A DNA stretch of 63,144 nucleotides, taken from positions 1 through 63,144 of the forward strand of contig CAYMCQ010000016.1 of NCBI GenBank assembly GCA_964389025.1, read 5' to 3'. The notes under the pieces are model-generated. The model had not been told where the DNA came from. It saw only the letters and a program-made list of their open reading frames with translations, and ran no database searches. Positions 17,916 to 26,036 of this stretch are shown piece by piece. Made by a program: the position numbers and the translations under genes. Each line of letters starts with the position of its first letter. The stretch's first letter is position 1. The DNA is from CAYMCQ01 sp964389025. GTDB taxonomy: Bacteria > Verrucomicrobiota > Verrucomicrobiia > Limisphaerales > CAYMCQ01.

Positions 17916-19847
17916 ATGAAACACATTTTTGTCCTGGCTATTCTTTGCGGGGCGATTTCCGCGTTCGCGTCGTCGCAAATAAAATTGTCCACCGACCAGC
18001 AGCTTCAACTCGCCGTCGCGGTTTGTCGCGGGACGGTCGTCCAAGTGGATTCATTTCGCGGCGATGACGGGATGATTCACACGCGGACGCTCGTCCGCGT
18101 GGATGAAACGTTGAAGGGAAAATTTCCCGCCGTCGTGAAATTGATTCATCTCGGCGGCACGGTCGGCGACAGAACCGATCAGGACAGTTTCTCACCGCAG
18201 TTTCGAGTCGGCGAAGAGCGGCTTCTCTTTTTGTCGCGCGCGCCGGACAAAACTTTGTTTTCCATGCAAGGCGAACCGACCGCGATTCATCTGAAACGCT
18301 CCGGGGCAAATGCCGATTTGGTTCCCGCCCACAAAACGTTGCTCGACGAGCTTCGCCTGAAAACCGGTGCTGGCAAAATTCCCGGCAGCGACGTGGCCGA
18401 CCAGTCTGCGATACTTCCGGCGGGGAATTTCAAGCCCGGCGGCGGCAACGGCCCGCGTGTTTTTTCCGGTCTGAGCACAGACGGCAACGGCGTCCCCGCG
18501 CGATTTATTTTGCCGGACCGGGGCGAGCCGATTCCGTATCTCGTGGACGCGGATTCCCTTCCGGCCGGCATCACGCTGGCGCAGGCGCTTGGAGCCGTGA
18601 GCAACGCATTCGCGGCGTGGACAAATGTTTCAAGCGCGAAATTCGTGTATGAAGGTTTGCAAAGCTTTGGCGTGGCTTCCCCGAACGTGACAACCAGCGA
18701 CGGCAAAATTCGGATTCAGCTTCACGACAATTACAATTTCATCTCCAGTTCGACGACGCTTGGGATCGGCGGACGCAGTTTTCCATCGGCGCTGCTTGCT
18801 GGAGCCGGCTGGGGCAAAGGTGGAAATGTGAACAGCAATGAATTTCACGGGACTCTGCGAGGCTTTGTCGTGCTGGAACGGACAAATTCAGCCTTGAGCA
18901 ATCTTCAAACATTTGAGGAAGTCCTCTGCCACGAAATCGGCCACGCGCTTGGCCTCGCCCACTCCAGCGAAGACCCGGGCGAGCCGGATACCGTGAAGAA
19001 ACAGGCGATCATGTATTACGCGGCGCACGCGGACGGACGCGGTGCGACGCTTGGCGCGTATGATCCGCCGATCGTCCGGCAAATTCATCCGCTGACAAAT
19101 ACGCCGCCGTGGTCTTACGACCGCGTCATGGACATCACGGACTCCGATCCTCAGCAGCCGGCCATTTCTGGTATCAACGAAATCCAGTTGCGTGGATACG
19201 ATTTGCAGTCCACGAACCTGACCTTCGCCACGACGAACGCGACTGCGGATTTCGGAAGTTTTTCTGTAAGCGGTTCTCTGCTGAAATTCACTCCCAGTGT
19301 CTTTGGCAATGGCGACAGAGTGGATCCGGAGGGAAACCTATTTTATTATGATCTCATCTACGCGCGATTTTCGGACGGGACAAACGCTTCACCTTACAGT
19401 CTGATTCGCACCATTTCGTTGAGCGAAGACACTGATTCCCCTTCAGACGGCATCCCCGACAACTGGATGATCGCCTACTTTGGCCACTCAGATCCGCGTT
19501 CCGCCGACAAATCCAGGGCTGTGGACGACAAGGACGGCGACGGCCTGAATAATCTGAATGAATACCGCTCCGGCATGGTTCCCACCAATTCCACGTCAGT
19601 CCAGCGCGCAGGCTTCGTCAGGCCCGGCGTTCTTCAGTGGCAGGCGCGGCCGTATGAACTTTACGAAATCCAAAGCTCCGCCAATTTCCCCGCCACCAAC
19701 TGGACGCGCTTCATGAATCCCATCGTGCCGACCAACGCCGCCATTGAAGTGCGGACAAACTTGTTCGCCGCTCCTATCACAGCGACTGTTTCCAACTTGC
19801 CGACGACGAACCCACGGATGTTCTTCCGAATCTTCAAAGTGCCGTAA
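17916..19847 (+). CDS. Secreted metzincin-type zinc metalloprotease
   Basis: 643 residues from the ATG at 17916, which starts a clear signal peptide (KHIFVLAILCGAISAFASS). The zinc site HEIGHALGLAHS at about residues 338-349 is the extended HExxHxxGxxH motif of matrixin-like metzincins. A calcium-binding type segment DGIPDNW...DDKDGDGLNNLNEY (about 510-550) and a C-terminal module ending in RMFFRIFKVP are common on secreted verrucomicrobial proteins. It likely degrades extracellular protein. Sequence upstream of 17916 in the same frame covers the intergenic heptamers and was excluded. Divergent from hisA. Confidence 0.85.
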   Translation: MKHIFVLAILCGAISAFASSQIKLSTDQQLQLAVAVCRGTVVQVDSFRGDDGMIHTRTLVRVDETLKGKFPAVVKLIHLGGTVGDRTDQDSFSPQFRVGEERLLFLSRAPDKTLFSMQGEPTAIHLKRSGANADLVPAHKTLLDELRLKTGAGKIPGSDVADQSAILPAGNFKPGGGNGPRVFSGLSTDGNGVPARFILPDRGEPIPYLVDADSLPAGITLAQALGAVSNAFAAWTNVSSAKFVYEGLQSFGVASPNVTTSDGKIRIQLHDNYNFISSSTTLGIGGRSFPSALLAGAGWGKGGNVNSNEFHGTLRGFVVLERTNSALSNLQTFEEVLCHEIGHALGLAHSSEDPGEPDTVKKQAIMYYAAHADGRGATLGAYDPPIVRQIHPLTNTPPWSYDRVMDITDSDPQQPAISGINEIQLRGYDLQSTNLTFATTNATADFGSFSVSGSLLKFTPSVFGNGDRVDPEGNLFYYDLIYARFSDGTNASPYSLIRTISLSEDTDSPSDGIPDNWMIAYFGHSDPRSADKSRAVDDKDGDGLNNLNEYRSGMVPTNSTSVQRAGFVRPGVLQWQARPYELYEIQSSANFPATNWTRFMNPIVPTNAAIEVRTNLFAAPITATVSNLPTTNPRMFFRIFKVP

Positions 19848-19870
19848 CTTCAACCTGAAACCTTGGGATT

Positions 19871-19953
19871 GCCACAGAACCGCAGAGGACGCAGAGATGA
19901 AAACAAATATATCATCTCCCAATTCTTCTCTGCGCGCTCGGTGCCTCTGTGGC
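19871..19953. repeat. Inverted repeat with GCCACAGA ends
   Basis: Left GCCACAGAACCGCAGAGGAC-GCAGAG (19871-19896) pairs imperfectly with right CTCTGCGCGCTCGGTGCCTC-TGTGGC (19928-19953). It lies just after the metalloprotease stop and may act as a terminator or stabiliser as well as a dispersed element. Confidence 0.8.
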
Positions 19954-19985
19954 AAATTCAGTCTGTCGCTTCCGGTTTGCAACTC

Positions 19986-20168
19986 ATGCCGCTCGCCACG
20001 CGCGAGATAGCCTGCCAGAATCCCGACGTGAAAAAAGTTTTGCTCGCGACTAGGGATTTGATTTTGAGACCCGACCATCATCAAGAACCGAACACGCCGG
20101 CGGCGTGGCACTACTTTGATATCCTCATGGAGATCAGGAGCGAGTATGAAGATACGCTGATTCCATAA
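19986..20168 (+). CDS. Hypothetical 60-residue protein or gene remnant
   Basis: An ATG at 19986 opens a 60-residue frame with protein-like composition (KKVLLATRDLILRPD, AAWHYFDILMEIRSEYEDTLIP). I recognise no family. It lies in the 368-bp space between the metalloprotease and thiG, after the GCCACAGA palindrome, and could be a short real gene or the tail of a degraded one. The stop is 45 bp before thiG. Confidence 0.3.
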   Translation: MPLATREIACQNPDVKKVLLATRDLILRPDHHQEPNTPAAWHYFDILMEIRSEYEDTLIP

Positions 20169-20215
20169 ACTCCTGAACTCGACAAACCCGCGTAGCTCCA
20201 GCTAAATTCCCCGCG

Positions 20216-21004
20216 ATGTCTCTGAAAAACCAGCCGCTCATCATCGCAGGACGGATATTCCGCTCGCGCCTCATTCTGGGCACGGGAAAATTTTCCTCGC
20301 CGGAAGCGATGCGCGACGCGCTTGATGCCAGCGGCGCGGAAATGGTCACCGTCGCGCTGCGGCGCGCGGACTTGAGCGGCAAGCGCGATCCGTTCGCGAA
20401 CATTCTGGAGTTCATTGACGCGGAAAAATATCTGCTCCTGCCCAACACAAGCGGCGCGATGAACGCCGAGGAAGCTGTGAGGCTTGCGCGGCTCGCCGTC
20501 GCCGCTGGTCTGCCGAAATGGGTGAAGCTGGAAATCCATCCCGACCCGCGCTATTTGCTTCCCGATCCCGTCGAGACTTTCAAGGCAGCGGAAATTTTGG
20601 TGAAGGAAGGCTTCACCGTATTGCCTTACATCAACGCCGACCCGGTGCTCGCGAAACGTTTGCAAGACGTCGGCGTGGCGACTGTGATGCCGCTCGGCTC
20701 GCCCATCGGCTCGAATCGCGGCATCCAGACGCGCGACCAGATTCGCATCATCATCGAACAGGCGACCGTGCCCGTCGTTGTGGATGCTGGCCTCGGTTCT
20801 CCAAGCCACGCCGCCGAAGCGATGGAAATGGGCGCGGATGCGGCGTTGGTGAACACCGCGATCGCCGTTTCGAACGAACCGAACCGGATGGCGGTCGCAT
20901 TCAAGATGGCGGTCGAAGCCGGACGCGCGGCGTTTGAAGCCGGCTTGGGCGCGCAACAGGAAACCGCGAGTGCGACGAGTCCGCTGACGGCGTTTTTGGA
21001 TTAA
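20216..21004 (+). CDS. thiG: Thiazole synthase ThiG
   Basis: 262 residues, normal length. LILGTGKF at the N-terminus, VTVALRR, LPNTSGAMNAEEAVRLARLA, WVKLEIHPDP with the Schiff-base Lys (about 103), PLGSPIGSNRGIQT and VVDAGLGSPSHAAEAMEMGADAALVNTAIA are family-defining. It joins 1-deoxyxylulose phosphate, ThiS-thiocarboxylate sulfur and dehydroglycine to build the thiamine thiazole. No thiS, thiO/H or thiE is nearby. The TIM barrel is complete. No TPP-riboswitch-like sequence is visible in the short upstream region. Confidence 0.95.
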   Translation: MSLKNQPLIIAGRIFRSRLILGTGKFSSPEAMRDALDASGAEMVTVALRRADLSGKRDPFANILEFIDAEKYLLLPNTSGAMNAEEAVRLARLAVAAGLPKWVKLEIHPDPRYLLPDPVETFKAAEILVKEGFTVLPYINADPVLAKRLQDVGVATVMPLGSPIGSNRGIQTRDQIRIIIEQATVPVVVDAGLGSPSHAAEAMEMGADAALVNTAIAVSNEPNRMAVAFKMAVEAGRAAFEAGLGAQQETASATSPLTAFLD

Positions 21005-21047
21005 AGCGCAGGTTGACTTGCCGCATGACTGCTGACAATTTTTAACC

Positions 21048-21251
21048 ATGACAGCAACAATGATCATCAAAAAAATCCACGCCCTTCCGGCGCGGGAAAA
21101 GACGAAGCTGTTGAAGCGATTGGATCATGAACGCGAACTCGCTGAAGAACGGGACGACATCCGGTTGTTCGACGAAGCCAGCCGCGACGTTGCCGGACAA
21201 AAACCGACGCCGCTCCGCCAGTTTCTCAAGCAAGCGAAGATCAAGGCGTGA
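21048..21251 (+). CDS. Antitoxin of a RelE-type TA pair
   Basis: 67 residues, strongly charged, mostly helical (IIKKIHALPAREKTKLLKRLDHERELAEERDD), with a C-terminal tail rich in Lys/Pro. It overlaps the toxin start by 4 bp (GTGA), the classic coupling of antitoxin first, toxin second. The family is not certain; short helical antitoxins of this sort bind and block RelE/ParE toxins through the C-terminal part and repress their own operon (family knowledge). Confidence 0.7.
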   Translation: MTATMIIKKIHALPAREKTKLLKRLDHERELAEERDDIRLFDEASRDVAGQKPTPLRQFLKQAKIKA

Positions 21252-21502
21252 GCTACGCGGTTGACATCCACTCGCCCGCCAAGAAAAGCCTGTCCCGTTT
21301 GCCAGACCACATGCAGACCCGCATCGCCCGCTCCATGCTTGCGCTCGCCGGCAACCCGCGTCCGTCCGGCGTGGTGAAACTGACGAACCGCAACGCCTGG
21401 CGAATCCGCGTTGGCGACTACCGGGTGATTTACACGATTGACGACGCCCGGAAGGAAGTGGTCATCTACGCCATCGGCCATCGCCGGGAAATATATCGCT
21501 GA
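21248..21502 (+). CDS. RelE/ParE-family toxin
   Basis: 84 residues. YAVDIHSPAKKSLSRLP, an internal helix pair, then VVKLTNRNAWRIRVGDYRVIYTIDDARKEVVIYAIGHRREIYR, the typical RelE core and tail with conserved Arg and the final HRxxIYR. RelE toxins cleave mRNA in the ribosomal A site; key basic residues are retained. The start is GTG at 21248, overlapping the antitoxin stop, and the gene ends 3 bp before the heptose kinase ATG, so the TA pair is inserted tightly between thiG and rfaE1. Confidence 0.85.
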   Translation: MSYAVDIHSPAKKSLSRLPDHMQTRIARSMLALAGNPRPSGVVKLTNRNAWRIRVGDYRVIYTIDDARKEVVIYAIGHRREIYR

Positions 21503-21505
21503 ACC

Positions 21506-22519
21506 ATGAGCCACCCGATCCTCTCTCTCAACCGCGTCCGGCAAATTCTAGCCGCCGCGAAAAAATCCCGCGTCCTCGTCATCGGCGATGTGATGCTCGA
21601 CCATTTCATCTGGGGCAGCGTCGCGCGCATTTCGCCGGAGGCGCCTGTGCCGGTAGTGGATTTTTCCCGCGAGAGTTTCATGCCCGGCGGTGCGGCGAAC
21701 GTGGCGCGCAACCTGACTTCACTCAATGTTCCAACGGAAATCTTCGGCGCGGTCGGCGGTGACGATGCAGCCAGCCAGCTCAAAAAATTATTGAGCGAGA
21801 AGAAAATTGGTTGCGGCGGATTGCTCGCGAGTTCCGCTCGTCCGACAAGCGTGAAAACCCGGATCGTGGCGCAGCAGCAACAGGTCGTGCGCGTTGACCG
21901 GGAAACTCGTGACGACTTGAATGGCGGGCAAACGGCGAAGTTGCTCAACGCATTAAAAAAGAAAATGAGTTCGGCGTCCGCAGTCATCGTCGGCGATTAC
22001 GGCAAAGGCGTCGTCACGCAGCCGTTGCTGGACGGAATCAAAAAACTTTGCCGCGCGCGCGGCGTCTGGTTGAGCCTCGATCCAAAGCCGGTGCATCATC
22101 TGAACTTGAGCAGCCTCTCGCTCATCACGCCGAACCGCAAGGAAGCCTTCGAGCTGGCGAACATCTCCGACGACACAAAAAATCCAAACCCGCTCGCCGA
22201 TAAAAACCTGATGATGGCCGCGAGCCGTCTGCTGATGGAACTTCATCCAGCGCTGCTGCTCATCACTCTTGGCGAACTGGGCATGTTGCTTTGCCAGCGC
22301 GGACAAAAGCCGTTTCACATCCACACGGTCGCCCAGGAAGTCTTCGACGTTTCCGGCGCGGGCGACACGGTCATTGCGTCATTCACGCTGGCGATCGCGG
22401 CGGGCGCGTCGCCGATTGAAGCCGCGATCATTTCAAACCACGCGGCTGGAATCGTCGTCGGCAAAGTCGGCACAGCCACGGCTTCGCCGGAAGAATTGCT
22501 GGCAAGCTTTTCAAAGTGA
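21506..22519 (+). CDS. rfaE1: D-glycero-beta-D-manno-heptose-7-phosphate kinase
   Basis: 337 residues, PfkB/ribokinase fold. VLVIGDVMLDHFIWGSVARISPEAPVPV and PGGAANVARNLTSL are the HldE domain-1 hallmarks, and VSGAGDTVIASF (about 283-294) holds the anion hole and catalytic Asp. It makes heptose 1,7-bisphosphate for LPS inner core. The adenylyltransferase domain 2 of bifunctional HldE is absent, so a separate rfaE2/hldC is expected elsewhere. The presence of the gene supports a heptose-containing outer membrane. Confidence 0.92.
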   Translation: MSHPILSLNRVRQILAAAKKSRVLVIGDVMLDHFIWGSVARISPEAPVPVVDFSRESFMPGGAANVARNLTSLNVPTEIFGAVGGDDAASQLKKLLSEKKIGCGGLLASSARPTSVKTRIVAQQQQVVRVDRETRDDLNGGQTAKLLNALKKKMSSASAVIVGDYGKGVVTQPLLDGIKKLCRARGVWLSLDPKPVHHLNLSSLSLITPNRKEAFELANISDDTKNPNPLADKNLMMAASRLLMELHPALLLITLGELGMLLCQRGQKPFHIHTVAQEVFDVSGAGDTVIASFTLAIAAGASPIEAAIISNHAAGIVVGKVGTATASPEELLASFSK

Positions 22520-22523
22520 CCTT

Positions 22524-22595
22524 CCGCAGATTACGCAGATTGACGCAGATTTTTTTAGAAGCTTTTTTAATCTGCGCAATCTGCGTAATCTGCGG
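22524..22595. repeat. Inverted repeat with CCGCAGATTACGCAGAT arms, copy 2
   Basis: 18-bp perfect arms at 22524-22541 and 22578-22595 with extra GACGCAGAT and TCTGCGCA words inside. It fills the space between the heptose kinase stop and panB. Same arm core as 13110-13182. Confidence 0.92.
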
Positions 22596-22602
22596 GTAAA
22601 GA

Positions 22603-23364
22603 ATGAATCCTAAAATCACCGCCGAAAAAATCCGCGCGATGAAATCCCGCGGCGAAAAAATCGCGTCGCTCACGGCATACGATTTTCCGATGGCGCGACT
22701 GCTGGATGAAGCGCACATCCCGCTGATTCTCGTCGGTGACTCGCTGGGAATGGTTGTGCTTGGTTATCCTGACACGACGCACGTGACGATGGCCGAGATG
22801 GAGCATCATGTCCGAGCTGCCGCCCGCGCGAAACCGAAGGCGCTTCTGCTGGCAGACATGCCGTTTCAAAGTTATGAAACAGCATTGAGCGCGGTTGAAA
22901 ATGCGCGCAGGCTCGTCGCCGTCGGCGCGGAGGCAGTGAAGGCGGAAGGTGGGCGAGAAATCATCGGGCAAGTCCGCGCGATCATCGGCGCGGGAATACC
23001 GTTTTGCGGACATCTCGGCATGTTGCCGCAGCACGTCCGCGAGGAAGGCGGGTATCACGTCAAAGGGAAAAAAGAATCAGAGCATCAGGCGTTGCTCGCG
23101 GATGCGGATGCGCTTGTTCAAGCCGGCGCGTTCGCGATTGTTTTGGAACTTGTCACGCCGGCAGTCGCCAGGGAAATCTCAAAACGGATCCCGATTCCCA
23201 CCATCGGCATCGGCTCGGGCGCGGATTGCGACGGACAGATTTTGGTGACGCCGGATTTGCTGGGCATGTTGCCGTGGTTTAGTTTGAAGCACGTCAAACC
23301 GAAGCTCAACGCGGCGGAGCAAATGCGCACTGTCGTTGAACAATGGAAGAAATCGGTGATGTAA
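22603..23364 (+). CDS. panB: 3-methyl-2-oxobutanoate hydroxymethyltransferase
   Basis: 253 residues. LTAYDFPMARLLDEAHIPLILVGDSLGMVVLGYPDT, HHVRAAARAKPKALLLADMPF, GAEAVKAEGG, GIPFCGHLGMLPQ, and PTIGIGSGADCDGQILVTPDLLG are the expected PanB blocks with metal and substrate residues. It transfers a hydroxymethyl group from methylene-tetrahydrofolate to ketoisovalerate, the first step of pantothenate synthesis. The ATG at 22603 is 8 bp after a palindrome arm. The stop is 1 bp from the moaC start, so the two are cotranscribed. Confidence 0.95.
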   Translation: MNPKITAEKIRAMKSRGEKIASLTAYDFPMARLLDEAHIPLILVGDSLGMVVLGYPDTTHVTMAEMEHHVRAAARAKPKALLLADMPFQSYETALSAVENARRLVAVGAEAVKAEGGREIIGQVRAIIGAGIPFCGHLGMLPQHVREEGGYHVKGKKESEHQALLADADALVQAGAFAIVLELVTPAVAREISKRIPIPTIGIGSGADCDGQILVTPDLLGMLPWFSLKHVKPKLNAAEQMRTVVEQWKKSVM

Positions 23365-23365
23365 C

Positions 23366-23854
23366 GTGAAAACACTGTCCCATATCAACAAACGCGGTGA
23401 GGCGAGCATGGTGGACGTTTCGGCAAAGCCGGTTGTTTCGCGCGAAGCGGTCGCGCGCGGAGAGATTCGATTGCAGCGCGAGACGGTGCGTTTGATTCAG
23501 TCGAATAAGATTACCAAGGGAAATGTTCTGGCTGCGGCGCGATTGGCTGGAATCATGGCGGCGAAAAAGACTGGCGAACTGATTCCGCTTTGCCACCCGT
23601 TGGCGATTTCCCATTGCTCCGTTGATTTCAAAATTCCAAAATCTGCGGACAGAATTTTGATCACGGCGTCCGCAAAGATTTCTTCGCAGACCGGAGTTGA
23701 GATGGAAGCGTTGACGGCGGTGGCCATCGCGGCGCTGACGATTTACGACATGTGCAAGGCGGTGGACAAGACGATGGCCATTTCTGAAATCAAACTGGTT
23801 TCAAAGACAAAGACATCAGCGCAAAGGCGTAAAGCCGCAAAGGCGCAAGGCTGA
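23366..23854 (+). CDS. moaC: Cyclic pyranopterin monophosphate synthase MoaC
   Basis: 162 residues from GTG at 23366. LSHINKRGEASMVDVSAKP, GNVLAAARLAGIMAAKKTGELIPLCHPL, QTGVEMEALTAVAIAALTIYDMCKAVDK are diagnostic. It converts the MoaA product to cPMP in molybdenum-cofactor synthesis. The partner mogA follows after a palindrome; moaA is not in the window. The last ~14 residues (KTSAQRRKAAKAQG) are not typical of MoaC and come from the left arm of the following repeat, which also supplies the stop. Confidence 0.94.
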   Translation: MKTLSHINKRGEASMVDVSAKPVVSREAVARGEIRLQRETVRLIQSNKITKGNVLAAARLAGIMAAKKTGELIPLCHPLAISHCSVDFKIPKSADRILITASAKISSQTGVEMEALTAVAIAALTIYDMCKAVDKTMAISEIKLVSKTKTSAQRRKAAKAQG

Positions 23855-23896
23855 AGTTTTCTTTGCGTCTTTGCGCCTTGGCGACTTTGCGTTAAA
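23821..23896. repeat. GCAAAGGCG word palindrome after moaC
   Basis: Left iterated GCAAAGGCGTAAAGCCGCAA and right CTTTGCGTCTTTGCGCCTTG-GCGACTTTGCG words form an inverted repeat. The moaC stop lies at the end of the left arm; mogA begins 9 bp after the right arm. Confidence 0.88.
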
Positions 23897-23904
23897 AATC
23901 TTCC

Positions 23905-24387
23905 ATGCAAATCAAGACCGGCATCATCACAATTTCAGATCGCGCGTCGAAGGGGCTTTACGATGACCTCGGCGGGCCGGCGTTGAAGAAAGCGGCGGAA
24001 GATTACGGCTGGAAAATTGCCGCTGAATCGCTCGTGCCGGACGAGAAACGGGAAATCCAGCGCGCGATTCGCGAGCAGATCGCGCGCGGTTGCCAGTTGA
24101 TTTTGACGACGGGCGGGACGGGCGTGGCGCTGCGTGACGTGACGCCCGAAGCGGTTCGTGAAATTGCCGTTCGCGAGCTGCCGGGCTTCGGCGAAGTGAT
24201 GCGAATGGAGTCGCTGAAGATCACGAAGAACGCGATTCTTTCGCGCAATCTCGCGGCGGTCGTGGACAAAACGCTGGTGATTTGTCTGCCGGGGAAACCA
24301 AGCGGGGCTGTCGAGTGTTTAAGTTTTGTCGTCGGTGCGATTCCGCATTGCGTGGAAGTGTTGCAGGAAGTGCCGACGAGTTGCTGA
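23905..24387 (+). CDS. mogA: Molybdopterin adenylyltransferase MogA/MoaB
   Basis: 160 residues. GIITISDRASKGLYDDLGGPAL at the N-terminus, ILTTGGTGVALRDVTPEAV, and LVICLPGKPSGAVECLSFV match MogA/MoaB. It adenylylates molybdopterin before metal insertion. Length and lack of MoeA domain indicate the single-domain form. It follows moaC across a palindrome and its TGA (ends 24387) is followed after one base by the lipoprotein ATG, suggesting one transcript. Confidence 0.9.
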   Translation: MQIKTGIITISDRASKGLYDDLGGPALKKAAEDYGWKIAAESLVPDEKREIQRAIREQIARGCQLILTTGGTGVALRDVTPEAVREIAVRELPGFGEVMRMESLKITKNAILSRNLAAVVDKTLVICLPGKPSGAVECLSFVVGAIPHCVEVLQEVPTSC

Positions 24388-24388
24388 A

Positions 24389-24748
24389 ATGAAGTTTCTC
24401 CCGCTGATTTTAATTTTGATTCTGCCGCTGGCCGGTTGCACGACGAGATCGAAAGCCAAAGCACAATCCCGGGCGGCATTTATGGCGGGACAAAACTCCG
24501 CGTTGCGAATGCAGCCGCAAGGTTTGACCGTCACCGTCATCGGGTCGGTGCGAAACCAGGTCATCCTGTGGACGGAAGATTTGACGCTGGCGAAGGCGAT
24601 TGTTGCCGCCGAATATCAGGAGCAACGCAATCCGCGCGAGATTCTCATCCGGCGCGGCGGCGAAGATTTCCGCATCAGTCCGCAGACACTTTTGAAAGGC
24701 GATGACATTCCGTTGCAGCCGCGCGATGAAATCATCATCAATCCCTGA
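24389..24748 (+). CDS. Small lipoprotein with a single SLBB-like domain
   Basis: 119 residues from the ATG at 24389. A signal peptide ends in the lipobox LAGC at about residues 14-17, so the mature protein is lipid-anchored. The rest (VTVIGSVRNQVILWTEDLTL-type start, IIRRGGEDF-like middle, LLKGDDIPLQPRDEII end) looks like one SLBB beta-grasp domain as found in polysaccharide-export proteins, but the export domain is absent. Role unknown: it may bind a sugar or serve as an envelope adaptor. It sits between mogA and an AONS-like gene with very short gaps. Confidence 0.7.
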   Translation: MKFLPLILILILPLAGCTTRSKAKAQSRAAFMAGQNSALRMQPQGLTVTVIGSVRNQVILWTEDLTLAKAIVAAEYQEQRNPREILIRRGGEDFRISPQTLLKGDDIPLQPRDEIIINP

Positions 24749-24762
24749 CTCGATGAACTAAA

Positions 24763-25851
24763 ATGCCCGAAGCACCGCCATTTCAGCAAATTGACCGCAC
24801 CTACGTCCGGTTCAAAAACCGAACGCTCTCGTATTTTTCCGGCTGCGATTATTTTCGGATGGCGAGTCATCCGAAAGTTTTGAAAGGGATTAAAATCGGC
24901 CTCAAAAAATTTGGCCTGAACGTCGCGGCGTCGCGGATGACAACGGGCAATCATCCGATTTACACTGAATTGGAAAGCGCTCTGAAACGATACTTCGGCG
25001 CAGAGGACGCGCTTCTTGTTTCCAGTGGTTACGTCACGAATTCAATCGTCGCGCAGGCTTTGGCCGGAGAGTTTTCACACGTGTTGCTGGATACCGAAGC
25101 GCATCCCGCGTTGGTGGACGCTGCGCAGTTTTTCAATGCGCCCATCGTGAAGTTCAAAACCCGCGACGCGGAGGATTTGGCGCGGGTAATCCATCGTTGC
25201 GGGCGCGCGGGCAGATTCATTTTACTGACGGACGGGATGTTTTCCCGCGATGGCTCGGTCGCGCCGCTGAAATCGTATCTGAAAATTCTGCCGCGCGACG
25301 CGTGGCTGCTCGTTGATGACGCGCACGGCGGTGGCACGATTGGAAAAACTGGGCGTGGAACAGTCGAAGTCGCCGGAGTCAGCCGCGACCGCGTGATTCA
25401 AACGATCACGTTGAGCAAGGCGTTCGGAATATATGGCGGCGCGATTTTGGGGGCGCGCGCATTGCGGAAAAAAATTCTGAAGCGCAGCCAAATGTTCATG
25501 GGCAGCACTCCGTTTCCGCCGGCGCTGGCCGCCGGAGTTCTGGAGGCGATAAAAATTTTACGCACGGACAAAAGTTTGCGCCGAAGGTTGAACGCGAACC
25601 TTGCCTACGTCAGAGAACAACTTGGCGAAGCAAACTCTCCAACCGACCGCCCCGGCCCCGTTCACGCCTTCGCTCCGCGAAGCGAGCGCGAAACGGATTC
25701 GCTGTCAAAGCGTTTGCTCGCCGCTGGAATTTATCCGCCGCTCGCCCATTACGGGCGCGACGCGGACAAGGGTTTTTTTCGTTTTGTGATTTCCAGCGAG
25801 CATACGCGCAAGCAGCTTGACGATCTAATTGCCGCGCTGGTTGCGCGCTAG
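24763..25851 (+). CDS. Alpha-oxoamine synthase family PLP enzyme (BioF/KBL-like)
   Basis: 362 residues with the fold-type I aminotransferase pattern of 8-amino-7-oxononanoate synthases: YFSGCDYFRMASHPKV, SRMTTGNHPIYTELESALKRYFG, LLVDDAHGGGTIGKTGRG with the PLP Asp-His, and TLSKAFGIYGG with the Schiff-base Lys (about 226). It condenses an acyl-CoA or acyl-ACP with an amino acid. Biotin genes are absent, so it may be BioF or a relative such as a KBL or SPT-like enzyme; the neighbouring ceramidase genes 23 kb away do not decide this. Cotranscribed with the lipoprotein gene. Confidence 0.8.
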   Translation: MPEAPPFQQIDRTYVRFKNRTLSYFSGCDYFRMASHPKVLKGIKIGLKKFGLNVAASRMTTGNHPIYTELESALKRYFGAEDALLVSSGYVTNSIVAQALAGEFSHVLLDTEAHPALVDAAQFFNAPIVKFKTRDAEDLARVIHRCGRAGRFILLTDGMFSRDGSVAPLKSYLKILPRDAWLLVDDAHGGGTIGKTGRGTVEVAGVSRDRVIQTITLSKAFGIYGGAILGARALRKKILKRSQMFMGSTPFPPALAAGVLEAIKILRTDKSLRRRLNANLAYVREQLGEANSPTDRPGPVHAFAPRSERETDSLSKRLLAAGIYPPLAHYGRDADKGFFRFVISSEHTRKQLDDLIAALVAR

Positions 25852-25854
25852 CGC

Positions 25855-26012
25855 GGAGCACTGCCTTGGCGCGGTGAGGCAAGCACTTGTGCGCGAACCG
25901 AGGCGGTGCTCGGCGCTCCGTTCAAACTTCAAGCACCAATGCTTGCGGACAGGTTCAATTGGAGCTTGGGCATTGGTGTTTCTCTGGATGTTGGAGCTTG
26001 GTGCTTGGAATT
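25855..26012. repeat. Two consecutive inverted repeats before ribBA
   Basis: First element: CGGAGCACTGCC near 25856 pairs imperfectly with GGCGGTGCTCGGCGCTCCG ending at 25920. Second: CAAGCACCAATGC near 25930 with GGAGCTTGGGCATTGGTG and GGAGCTTGGTGCTTGGAA. Together they fill the 185-bp space between the AONS-like gene and ribBA. Confidence 0.7.
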
Positions 26013-26036
26013 TCCTTTTGTAGCCTGATTCTGCAA

